Below, piece by piece: positions 11,598-21,719 of a DNA stretch of 64,000 bases. Below the pieces are notes generated by a model. The model did no database searches. It was not told the origin of the DNA and worked only from the letters and a program-made list of their open reading frames with translations. The first letter of the stretch is position 1. Each line of letters starts with the position of its first letter. Source of the DNA: Zopfochytrium polystomum. Lineage: Eukaryota > Chytridiomycota > Chytridiomycetes > Chytridiales > Chytridiaceae. Where the stretch lies: the NCBI GenBank assembly GCA_025765615.1, contig JAIVFJ010000052.1, forward strand, positions 124,001-188,000, in the 5' to 3' direction. A program made the translations under genes and the position numbers.

Positions 11598-13012
11598 TCT
11601 TCCAAGAAGGTAGACGATTCGAGAGGGAAGTGAATTATTTCTTTAACGCAAAGCGTGCAAGTGGGACTTGCCACGAGAAATTTTCTACTCTTTAGCAGAC
11701 TCTTCGAAATTTTATTTTACTCCTATCGTCTTGTTTCCCTGTCCCTTGTCACTCACCGTGAGACGTTCAATCCGTATACAGAGTGTTTACTGCATATTGT
11801 CCCTTTCTCTCTCTTCCCTCTGTTTTTGGCCCGCTTTCTCAGCATTTCTTTGTTCTTCCGGAACGAGATGGACTCGGGCGTTTCGTGCCGCGTGCATCTT
11901 TTCCAACCCTTTCTGCGCCTGTGCGCCTGCACAGCTTCATTCATTTACGGCTTTTTATTACACCACCATCTCAACCTTCCCGGCCATGCCAGTTTCTCTT
12001 TCCTCTCTTCCTCCTCCTCCATTTATTTTGAGCACTGCTATTCACGAAATATTAACATCTTTTCCGTTTTGAGGGTCAGAAACGGCAGCAGAATTGCCTG
12101 CTCCTGATTGCTCACCTTGTAGTGCTTGGCCTTCGTGCTGCTGAGAATACGCTCAGTCAAGGGAGAGATTCGCCTCCCCGCGCTCTGTCGTTGTTGTCTT
12201 CGATCAAAGATGGGACTTCGTTAATAGTGACTGTGAGCGAGAAGGATTTCGCTTTTGCGTTTCGCTGCGCGAGTTTGCCCGCATGCCCGCACGCCCAGCC
12301 CCCGCACAGTCATGGGCATTTTCGATGGAATTGAAATAAAAAGAAAAGTCTGCCACAGAATTTTTCCACGAAGAAATGAGATTTCCTCTTTGAGAATTGA
12401 GTTAACGATCCGAATCGATAGAACGATATGCGACATATTGAGATACGAAGAAAAATCACACTACAGAGTTTTGCATACCAACAAGGAGCCGTTCCCCCCA
12501 CCCACAGCGAAAGCAACAACAAAATCCATGATATATCACTGGTTTGGAAACTAATTCTCATACTTGCAACAAATGGCACAACTTATAGCCTGAAAAATTT
12601 GGTGATGGTACTACAAAGCTGATAGATTACAGTACCCTGCTAAAATATAGCTCAAAAAGGGGATGCAATAACAAGATTGGGCCAAACATCCTATTGTCCC
12701 CAGTTCTTTGTTTCCAAGGCATCATAAAAGTGTATTTGCAACTAACTGTCTTTATTATTGGGACCGCTTTTACCACTTTCACCTCAACAGTGTCTGTTGC
12801 ACCAATGTTTTCCCAACATAGTTTCTTCTTTGGTGGCTAACAGAGACTGCTCTACTGCATAGTGTTGGGGTGCCCAGTTTTTCCCATAGGTGTTGGAGAT
12901 TGAAAGAAGAGACAAGGAAAAACGGTGGTGGGAGCTCCCATTTTCCAAGAATGGGAACTGGCACACCACCTCAAGATGAAAAGAGAGGGTGGATATTGAA
13001 GGAGACAATCAA
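11598..13012. other. Intergenic region without a supportable gene
   Basis: Contains the 3' flank of the F-box gene and then AT-rich sequence up to the Copia-A target site. Frames present are short and overlap on both strands. I see no domain, tRNA or repeat of note. Confidence 0.6.
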
Positions 13013-13017
13013 ATTTA

Positions 13018-13263
13018 TGTTAGATTTTGGGTTTTTGCAGTAAGCAGTGTGCAGGAGCAACACCTCACACTGTGGTGCATGGGAGCACCAACTGTGATGA
13101 GGATTTGGTGCATTTTTTGTCACCTGGTCTTTGTCACAATTTTGTATAAAGCCAAACAGCATACATTGTACAACAGTCTCCCATCTCAGCTTCACCATCA
13201 CAAGAGAGTAGTCCACCAGAGTAGTTCACCACCATCCACAATCAGCAGCAGTCATTTCTTTCA
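13018..13263 (+). repeat. Copia-A 5' LTR
   Basis: 246 bp, TG...CA ends. A TATAAA at 13145-13150 is a candidate promoter for the genomic RNA. The sequence right after it (TACAAAATTGTGACC) is shared with Copia-B and is where a primer-binding site would lie; I could not match it to a specific tRNA. Confidence 0.93.
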
Positions 13264-14231
13264 TACAAAATTGTGACCCATCCCAATCATCTGGAGTATA
13301 AACAACAAGCAGAATCGAGGAAGAACGTGCAGAACGCAGCAACACACTTGAAAAACGAGTAAACAAACAGTGCCACTCACCACCACACATCACCAGCATC
13401 ACTACCTGCAGAACCAACACCTTCAGTTTTTGTACCCCCACCATTTCACCACGTCTACACCACTTTTAACACTGGGGAAGACGTTTTGACGATCGTTTTT
13501 CGCTGCAGCAGCGTTGCAGAGCGTGTAACAGCACTCATCCACAACATCAGCCACCTGATAACGCTGAATTTCGAGAGTTTACGTTTGCAACTTCTTTCAA
13601 TTGCTTCAGGGATCGCTTACCACCACAGGAAAGAGCTACTTCCACTCTATCTATCCACCAAATATCGTGATCTTCGACTGGTTCCTTGCAGAATAACAGC
13701 TGTCCGCGTTTTTACTGTTCAATTAGCACTCAACTCGTCGAAATTGCTGTATTGGAGCTTCCCACCAACACAACTCAGCCAAAACCGGACCAAATTGCCT
13801 CAATCCAATTTTCCTGCATTGCTCAGCGCCCAATCTTCGTGATTCCACTCGGTGATCAATCAGATACATCTACTTTCATTGCAGAATATTGAATTACAAC
13901 GAGCTGCAACCATATTTTGCGGTATCCAGTTGTGCCACTACTCAATTTTCGCTTCAAACCCCGTGACAAGTCTGTTTTTTCTCGTCCCCAACTCGCTACA
14001 CACACGTTTTTTCTTGTCCTCAAGTCACTACACACGTGTGCAAACTTGGCTACATCACCTATCCACCTATCCACACCCATACCTTGACCATCAAGTGTCG
14101 TGTCACGCTTGTTGAGTGTCGACTTAAAGACTGCTACTATTCCCTACAAAGAGTTACCACTAAATCAGGGAAATCACTGCCTTTCAAATTTCTATTCACC
14201 TGCAAAGCTCTCACACATTTTCCTCCCAAGC

Positions 14232-15650
14232 ATGAGCGAGCGTGATCAAATCAAGTATGCTTCCCGTGCATTCCCCATCCTCAAAGGCGCAGCAAATTTT
14301 GGAGATTGGCTGGACGACCTAATTTCAGAACTATCCAACAAAAGCAATGGTCTCCGCCACTGCATCGACCCAGACCGAATTAACGTATTACGCAATGATC
14401 AAGTGGACCCCAATGATCCTAATGTCGGCCCAACATGCAGAGTACGCAGGGGGCCCAACCACGGCGAGCATTATGCTTTTGCACGAGACGGGCGTGAGCC
14501 GGTCAAATGGTTCCCAGGGACAGAAGACCAGAACACATACTGTATCCTTCTCATTCGACGACATGTTGAACCAGAGCTTCTACCACAGTTCCCCCGACGA
14601 GGGCAGATATTTGCCTACACACTGCTTGGAGAAATTGCGATTGCATGTCGAACAACAGATCAAGGATTAGCAAAGGAAATTATTGATGATTTCGAACGTA
14701 TAAAAATGGAACCTGCAGAATCATCTGAGTCATTTGCAATGCGCTTCATTACGGCTTACCACAAAGTAGAAAGCTTTGCAGAAAGTTCATCAGTGGAAAT
14801 CCGCAGTCGCATCACACCATTTTCCAAAGTTGTGCGAGTCTTCGTATCTGCCCTGAACAACACGCTAATCGATATGGGTGTTGCCAATACGTTCATGTTT
14901 GCAGGGAATCCTATTACTTCTGTTTCATCATTGACTAAACTAATCACCTTATTTAAATCTACCGCCCGCCAAAATACATATGATGAGAGGCGGGATCGAC
15001 TTGCAGCACAACAGGAGCAGGATCTGACAACAGCCATTCCAGAAGTCCTTACACCAACAGCAAATGTAATTATTCGGCCAAAAGTACACTATAGTCAACT
15101 CCGCGGTCGTGGCAGTTATCATAAACCTCAGCAGTACCAGCTGTATCCTAATATCCGCCCAACAACCTTGCAGTACCAAAACCCTCAGTCCCAACAGTAC
15201 ACACTGCGCCCATATGGTGGTTTTGGCCGAGGCCGAGGAACATGGCGAGGACTAAGTTCACGTGGAACAGCAACAGGTGGTACTGCAATGGGACGCGGAT
15301 CTGGGGGGAGTTGGTACCCTGCACAGCAACAGTCTTTTGGAGTCCAATGTCATGCATGTGGAGGCTATGGTCATGTTGCTCGACAGTGTGCCAACACATT
15401 TCTTCAGCAATTGCAGCAACAGCAACAGCATCGACCACCACCAAATCCAAATGCGCTCTTACTCCAGCAACCAAACCCTCCACAACAGCAGATACCTGAA
15501 AACCAAGCACTTCTGCTACAGAACGGTGATTGGGATGACCAGCAAAGTGAGCAGTATGCTGCAGAACAGCAATTGTGGATGGAAACGCAACTCCAATCAG
15601 AGACTGAACAAGATGAAAGTCAACAGGATTTTTGGATGGCCCGGGAGTAA
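14232..15650 (+). CDS. gag: Copia-A Gag
   Basis: 472-residue capsid protein. The ATG at 14232 (MSERDQIKYASRAFPILKG) is chosen because it matches the start of the Copia-B Gag (FSVLEGPENFGDWL versus FPILKGAANFGDWL). The N-terminal half resembles the UBN2/Retrotran gag fold. The C-terminal part is Gln/Arg/Gly-rich with a CX2CX4HX4C zinc knuckle (CHACGGYGHVARQC, about residue 373) that would bind genomic RNA. It stops with TAA at 15648-15650. The protease frame already overlaps in the -1 register. Confidence 0.9.
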   Translation: MSERDQIKYASRAFPILKGAANFGDWLDDLISELSNKSNGLRHCIDPDRINVLRNDQVDPNDPNVGPTCRVRRGPNHGEHYAFARDGREPVKWFPGTEDQNTYCILLIRRHVEPELLPQFPRRGQIFAYTLLGEIAIACRTTDQGLAKEIIDDFERIKMEPAESSESFAMRFITAYHKVESFAESSSVEIRSRITPFSKVVRVFVSALNNTLIDMGVANTFMFAGNPITSVSSLTKLITLFKSTARQNTYDERRDRLAAQQEQDLTTAIPEVLTPTANVIIRPKVHYSQLRGRGSYHKPQQYQLYPNIRPTTLQYQNPQSQQYTLRPYGGFGRGRGTWRGLSSRGTATGGTAMGRGSGGSWYPAQQQSFGVQCHACGGYGHVARQCANTFLQQLQQQQQHRPPPNPNALLLQQPNPPQQQIPENQALLLQNGDWDDQQSEQYAAEQQLWMETQLQSETEQDESQQDFWMARE

Positions 15651-15657
15651 TCCGGGC
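15626..15657 (+). promoter_or_regulatory. Candidate -1 ribosomal frameshift site with hairpin
   Basis: Gag is in frame 0 and Pol in -1, with no ATG at the start of Pol. The overlap holds five T (15629-15633), then, six nucleotides on, a perfect 6-bp stem GCCCGG/CCGGGC (15639-15657) with a 7-nt loop containing the gag stop. The same arrangement occurs in Copia-B1 (34960-34978) with an identical stem but TGA instead of TAA. The T run is not a full XXXYYYZ heptamer: the P-site codon can re-pair, the A-site only partly. Readthrough or another recoding mode remains possible. Confidence 0.5.
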
Positions 15658-17312
15658 ATTTGCAGTTAACGTCCCTTCCCTTCCTATTTCTTTTCCTGTA
15701 CTCATCGACAACGGTTGCAATGTCACAACGCTTCGAGATTTCTCTCTCTTCATTGCCTATAGTTATACTCAGCAGAAATCTAGCATGCGTATCGCCAAAG
15801 AAGGACCTATTCTTACTTGTGAAGGATTCGGCACAGCTCTCATACCACTCGCCAACAACATCACACTTATCATTGAAGGTGCTCAATATGCTCCAGAATG
15901 TCCTGTCATCTTGGTGGCTGATCGGGACCTACAACTATGTGGCTTCTTCCATCTTGCACAAGACTTCAACCTGGTACTATTTATCGTAGCAGTCCTGAGG
16001 AAGGAGATCCAGCCGTCCTTCAAATGATTCTTAGACATGGTCTCCAATGGTTCCCAACAGCAGCAAACCCCAACTTCAACTACAGCAAACAATTTATTGC
16101 ACACTGCGCCAGTAAATTTTACAACCTCTTCAGCTCTGCAGAACCAGTTGATACACTCAGTATACGCACAGCCTTTCTCAACAGCAAAGCTCCAAACACT
16201 CAGCGCATGCATGACGCCTCGTCCATATCCCTTATGCAAGACTACAAGCAATGAAGGAGCGCTGTACATGTGCTGACTTTCCTGACATTAAGCTGGACTT
16301 GCTTGAAGAACCGTGTAAGGCCTGCATTATTGCCAAACAGACTCGTGCTGCTATTCCACATACAGATCCTCCAGATAAACTACCAGGCGAACATTTAGCC
16401 TTTGATCTAGTGGAAGTCAAACCAAAGTTTCGAGGACAATATGGCTTTGCTCTCATTGCCATTGACTATGCAAGTAATTATCTCTGGTCAACAAACCTTC
16501 GGAGAAAGTCAGAAGCGCTACCGGAGGCCATTAAGATCATCCAACAATTGGAGACAGTTAGTGATGTTCGTGTAAAGGGCGTCTGCTTTGATGGTGGGGA
16601 ACTGAATTCACTCGCCTTTAACCGTTTCTGTGCATCACGTGGCATCCGTGTTGAAGTCAGTCCCCCTCATACACCTGAGCTGAATGGGAAAGCAGAGCGA
16701 GCAGTTCGAACAGTCATGGATGTCACACGATCTCTTCTAAGACATGCTGGTTCCCCATGGTCATGGTGGGGATACGCGATTCGACATGCAGTAGATATCA
16801 TCAATACACTTCCTGTCCTCAGCTGTGGATTACTATCTCCAGTTGAAACGCTTCTTGGATTCCCTCCATGCATCAGTCAATTCAGAGTTTTTGGCTCAGG
16901 ATGTTTGTATCACATCACAGCAAAGGAACGTGGACAAACACATCAGTTTAAAAAGCTTGCAGAACGGGCCCGACCAGCAGTTTACATTGGAAACATTGGT
17001 CGTTCCATTGCTCGTTTGATTGACATCAGCACGGGTAGAGTAATCACTCATCGATTGGATGACCTTGTGGTTGCAGAAGACAGTTTCCCTCGCCTCAGCA
17101 CCTCAGCAGCAGAGGATATTGCTCAGGACCTCGTTCATCAGCTAACACCACTCCTCAGCAAAGATGAACTTACATCAACTGAACAAAACATCACAAACCT
17201 CCTTCGTGAAGCCAATGTTCGCGTGGATCAATTCCCAGAACCAGGACCAGCAGCGGTAGCTGAGCGACAACCTTCCACAGAACTAGCACCAAATGAACAT
17301 GAAGTGGTCCAG
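15632..17312 (+). pseudogene. pol: Copia-A protease-integrase part of Pol (two frameshifts)
   Basis: The -1 frame after gag encodes protease with LIDNGCNVTTL, where Asn replaces the usual Ser/Thr of the D-S/T-G active site. The frame breaks near 15965 and again near 16210, each consistent with loss of one base against Copia-B1. Integrase then reads cleanly from 16251: CKACIIAK zinc-site half, LAFDLVEV (first Asp), VCFDGGELNS (second Asp), HTPELNGKAERAV (catalytic Glu). It reaches CAG|GTA at 17312/17313, where the putative intron starts. If unspliced, translation stops at 17330. Confidence 0.85.
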
Positions 17313-17843
17313 GTACGGCAGCGAAAGTGAATCGGATAACGATGTACAGCACGAAGTGTTGGAGGTGGCGGCACGACGGGTTGGACTCCGTGTTACCGCA
17401 ATTAACGCCATCTCCAGTGGGCCTTACCTACGAGCACTAAAGCCGGGGGACCAATCGGATGAGTGAGGGCGGCGACCGGCTCTGTGACTGCAGGCGCACT
17501 CTCAGCTGGGAGTGACGTGGGTGGCGCAACCGAAGGCCCCGGGCCATACCGACCCTGCAGGAGCTAGTGTGGCGTGGACCCAAGTCAGAAGGGATGGATG
17601 CCTGTTTGGGGAGCCCATTCCGTAAGGAACACCACCAGGGGAGATAGGTCCCTTGGCGCCTGACGTTACGCATGGGGGAAAGTGCGGAAGGCGGGGCTGT
17701 GGAGAGAGGAAGAGAAGGCTCTCTGGCACCGGGTGTCCTGAGCCGCATCGTGCAGAAGGCTCACCTGCCAATGATTTTTCTATTTCCATTTCTGCATCCT
17801 AATACTTACAAACACCTCTGTCATTTTACTAACACCACCAAAG
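17313..17843 (+). other. Putative spliceosomal intron between integrase and RT (Copia-A)
   Basis: 531 bp from CAG|GTACGG to CACCAAAG|CAT. A perfect TACTAAC branch-point sequence lies at 17827-17833, with its branch A 11 nt before the acceptor. Both sides are phase 0. The interior has stops in the Pol frame and no domain. Copia-B1 has the equivalent block at 32823-33320, with GTAAGC donor and CTCCAAAG acceptor, also phase 0. Right after both acceptors the proteins align again (DKTIAETPTRD versus DKTMADTPTRD). Diverged copies of the block survive at about 24427-24808 and 27690-27968. An untranslated spacer with internal initiation of RT is the alternative, but Copia-A has ATT where B1 has ATG. 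Confidence 0.7.
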
Positions 17844-19567
17844 CATACCCCTGATGACAAAACAATTGCTGAAACACCAACTAGAGACCTACCACCTCAA
17901 GCGCCACCACCAGAACCACCACCACCGGAGCCTCCACCTACACATGTGCGCAAATCACCATGCAGTCCTACGCGCAGCCCATCTCCAAAACATACTCGAT
18001 CTGGACATCTATATTTAACCAGTGTCAAATGTCCGGACCCGGTAACACGCACTGAGGCCATGAGGGGAAAGTGGTCCAAAGAGTGGATAGCAGCAGAGCA
18101 AACAGAGATTGACGCTCTCAGAATGCTTACAGCTTTCGAAGTCGTTGATCGACCCAAGAATGTCAATGTTGTGCAGAACAAATGGGTTTACAAGGTCAAG
18201 CTTCGACCGGACGGCAACATTGAGCGCTTTCGCGCACGACTAGTGGCGAAGGCTTTACACAGCGTCGTGGCGTTGATTTCTGGAACACTCACTCTCCTGT
18301 TGTTCGCATCAATAGTCTACGATGGCTCCTTGCTATGACAGCCTCAAACGGTTGGGACACAGCTATGGTCAATATTAGCAATGCCTACCTCAACAGCAAA
18401 CTTGATATCCCCATCTACATGGAACAACCAGATGGCTACCGTTCGGATGGCAAGGTCTGGCTTTTGCACAAAGCTGTCAACGGTATCAAGCAAGCGGGGC
18501 GTTGTTGGTACCAGGAACTCATTGGTCGTCTCAAATCTGCCGACTACCAACAAAGCGCAACAGATCCGTGCATCCTCTTCAAGCGCACAAAGGAACGTAT
18601 TATTTTCATTGCTATCTATGTCGATGATATTTGTTTCTTTGGGCACACAGAGGAAATCACCTCTGCCATCAATTTGCTAAAATCCTTCTATAAGCTCCGC
18701 GAACTAGGTCATATCAAGACCGTACTGAATATGGAAGTTCATCGAACACCAACTGGCATCTACTTGCATCAACGAGCTTACACCAAAGAGTTACTCCAAC
18801 GCCATGCAGACCTAGTCAATGGAAAGAAGACAGCAGTAACTGCTCTCCCCAGTCCTCTCACTCTTCAACCTCGAGAAAATGATGAACCCACAGCAAATCA
18901 ACAGCTCTACCAAGCAATCCTTGGTGGCATCAACTATTTGGCAACACACACACGACCAGACTTGGCACCAGCAGTCTCATATCTTGGTGCCTTCAGCAAG
19001 GACCCAAGCAAACACCACTTGCAGATCCTCACTCGAGTCCTTCAATATATCAATGGTACACGTGAGTATGGTTTGCTTTATTCCAACACAGGGTCTGGAA
19101 TTTTCGGCTACTCGGATGCTGCTTATGGAGTTCATGCTGATGGGAAATCACAACTTGGCTACTTCGTTTTGTTTGGAAATACCGCTATCAGCTGGGCATC
19201 AACTCGCAGTCCTACAGTTATGCTGTCACCTCAGCAAGCAGAATACGTTGCAGTCTCAGAACTAGGACGAGAACTGGAGGCCATCTCACAACAGCACACA
19301 GCACTTATGCTCCCATCCCCAACTCCTATTCCAATCTATACTGACAACCAAGGCGTTATCAATTTGAGCTCAAACGATCTCTACACTAATAGGTCAAAAC
19401 ATATTCTGGTTAAGTATCACTATATCAGGGAACTGGTTGATCGACAAGTGATTCGACTGGAATGGATTCCTGGCGGCGAGCAACCAGCAGATTATCTTAC
19501 AAAATCATTACCAGCTGCTTTAGGTGCTTACCATCTTAGTCATATTGGTCTTTGTCGTGTGCCTTAG
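17844..19567 (+). pseudogene. pol: Copia-A reverse transcriptase-RNase H (one frameshift)
   Basis: Starts after the putative intron with a Pro-rich hinge, then the RT motifs: ERFRARLVAK, a one-base loss near 18250 (GFTQRRGVDFWNTHSPVVR follows in the shifted frame), NISNAYLNSKLDIPIYMEQP, and AIYVDDICFF, where YVDD binds the catalytic metals. The RNase H part has GYSDAAYGVHADGKSQLGYF, QAEYVAVSE, IYTDNQGVINL and the KHILVKYHYIRELV end block. The stop is TAG at 19565-19567. An RT and RNase H of this type copy the element's RNA into DNA in the virus-like particle. Confidence 0.88.
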
Positions 19568-19851
19568 TTTCTGTCCCCTTTCTTTATTTGTATTGCATCC
19601 TCTTTCTCCTTTCTCTTTCTTGCCCTTCTTCTTCTTCTGCATTGCTTCTTATATTCCTGCATTCAAACTTCTTTGCTCTCCATCTACAAATTTCATATGG
19701 GCATTCTTTTCTTATTGTTCTGCCACCTGGTGGCCAGTCATACCTGTTTATTGCTTTTCCTTAACCAGTGTACGGTTTCCTTACGTTGCCTATGGTGTAA
19801 GGTTTTCCTCCGTGCTGGCCCTTTTGCTCCTGCCCACAGCTTAGGAGGGAG

Positions 19852-20097
19852 TGTTAGATTTTGGGTTTTTGCAGTAAGCAGTGTGCAGGAGCAACACCTC
19901 ACACTGTGGTGCATGGGAGCACCAACTGTGATGAGGATTTGGTGCATTTTTTGTCACCTGGTCTTTGTCACAATTTTGTATAAAGCCAAACAGCATACAT
20001 TGTACAACAGTCTCCCATCTCAGCTTCACCATCACAAGAGAGTAGTCCACCAGAGTAGTTCACCACCATCCACAATCAGCAGCAGTCATTTCTTTCA
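19852..20097 (+). repeat. Copia-A 3' LTR
   Basis: 246 bp and, as far as I can read, identical to the 5' LTR. It is preceded by the purine-rich TTAGGAGGGAG (polypurine tract) and followed by the ATTTA duplication. Confidence 0.93.
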
Positions 20098-20102
20098 ATT
20101 TA

Positions 20103-21052
20103 TTCTTTGCTCTGATGGAAAGATGCTTCATTTTTGACTTGTCCAATTGCACCCTTCACAAGCCTCATGTTGATAACAACCATATCTCCACCTTCCGAAA
20201 TCACTTGGCAAGTGAAGTTTAGTCACGAGTTCTGACTGCAATGAACAACTGCAACCATCACTGTCTCCATGTCTACTGAATTCTTGTCAAAGTCCTTCTG
20301 TTGCCTGATTGTCATGGTTGGGAGAAGCTGTCCATAGTGTGTGAATGGCTTTATTTCAGGAGCAGCACTTTTGTGATGGGATTGATAGCTGACAAGCTCA
20401 ACATACTATCTTGAAACTAGTCAACAAAAAACCAGAGAGGAGTGCCCAATTACAAAGAAAAACAGACCTTGAGATAACTGGAGTCTCAATGATGTTCCCT
20501 GTCCAGGTAGCCAGCACAGGCCAGAGTCTACTGCTTATCAACCAGCACAACCTTGGACCAATCCTCCATTACCACCTCGTCCCAATTTGCCTCCACAATA
20601 GCACTGTTGTTTTCCACAGTTTTACTACCACTCTTTTGGTCACCTTAAGTAGGTCGTCAGAGATACTAAAATTGGCTTGACAAACACGGTATAGTTTTCG
20701 CGAGGGAGCAGAAAGTTTGTCACTGAAGTCAAAGTTATTTTCAATTTGCCGGATGCAAGGATGCTGGAAAAGGAGATTATCCGTTGCTGATTGGTAACAG
20801 CAACAGAGTTATGATGGCAAAAACAATCCATAGGCAAACATGTTTCCTCTGGAGCGTTTTTGCCATCCTCCACCACCACCACATCCTCTCCCACCTAACA
20901 CTCATCAACCAGAGTGTGACTTCACGCTTTCCAACTCATGATCAATATACTGGTCCTCTCCTGCACAGGGCCGCAGCTGCAGCAGTGAAGGTTGTGCAGT
21001 GGGGCGGCAGGTGGACAGCAAGTGCTATGGCCTGCCATGGTGGCTGAGTGCA
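20103..21052. other. Sequence between transposons, no gene seen
   Basis: Mixed-composition DNA with short frames on both strands and no recognisable domain or splice pattern. Confidence 0.5.
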
Positions 21053-21276
21053 GCGGCAAGCGCGTCGCGAGTCGCGCGTTTGCCACCGCATCTCGGCGAG
21101 ACGCCAAGCTCCACGAGCCTTGGGCGGCGGCGGCACCTTGGCCACACCGCTGTTGCAGCGCAAGAGAGAGAGAAATTCAATTGAGGGGCACACGGAGGAG
21201 GGAGGAAGTTGCCGCACTGCAAAAGTATATATAAATGTAACCCGATTTGTCAGGGATCCCGTGAGAGAAAGAGAGG

Positions 21277-21340
<64 letters not shown>
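21053..21340 (+). repeat. Dispersed repeat, copy 1, ending in (GA)n
   Basis: About 210 bp (GC-rich head, then AATTCAATTGAGGGGCACAC, a TATATATA-like core, then GGGATCCCGTGAG and a GA tract) recurs almost unchanged in reverse orientation at about 59710-59945. This copy has a roughly 21-bp insertion near 21069. It has no ORF worth noting. It could be a short non-autonomous element; its family is unknown to me. Confidence 0.75.
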
Positions 21341-21344
<4 letters not shown>

Positions 21345-21719
21345 CAGAGAGAGACAGAGAGAGACAGAGAGAGAACAATATTTATATGTAATTTAAGGGA
21401 AACAACGAAAAAAGGCAGCAGACCAGCTGACAGAGACAAAGGCAGCCAGAGGTGGCTGGCGGACAGTGAAGTGTGACGAGGAGGTGGTGGTGGTGTGGCA
21501 GCCACAGTGGTAGCGCTGGCGACGGCGGTGGGCAAGACCCTGCGGCGGTGGTGGTGGGCGCTGGCAACAGTTGAGATGGTGAGGCCACTGCCTCCTCCTC
21601 ACCTGCAGCTCCTGATGGAGCGCCAGCTGCGCCAGCGCATCCTGCAGGCGGCGCGGAGAGCACAGCCACTGTGGCAGGACGGACTGGGTCTGAATCGGCG
21701 GCAAGCGCCACTCAGATAC

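Larger units (their letters stand above)
13018..20097 (+). mobile_element. Copia-A: complete Ty1/copia LTR retrotransposon
   Basis: A 7080-bp element bounded by direct 246-bp LTRs (TGTTAG...TTTCA) that I read as identical. The five bases ATTTA flank it at 13013-13017 and 20098-20102, the 5-bp target duplication usual for copia. Internal order is gag, protease, integrase, RT, RNase H, which defines Ty1/copia. Identical LTRs imply recent insertion. Pol nevertheless has three single-base frameshifts (near 15965, 16210 and 18250) relative to Copia-B1, so this copy is defective, was mobilised in trans, or carries assembly errors. A 531-bp putative intron separates integrase from RT. Confidence 0.93.

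Noticed and set aside
13018..13263. Copia-A LTR as evidence of a retrovirus-like env element
   Set aside because: There is no frame between RNase H (stop 19567) and the 3' LTR that could encode an envelope protein; the domain order is plain Ty1/copia.
20411..20680. 89-residue plus-strand frame after Copia-A
   Set aside because: No similarity to anything I recognise, no second exon, and it lies in transposon-flanking DNA.
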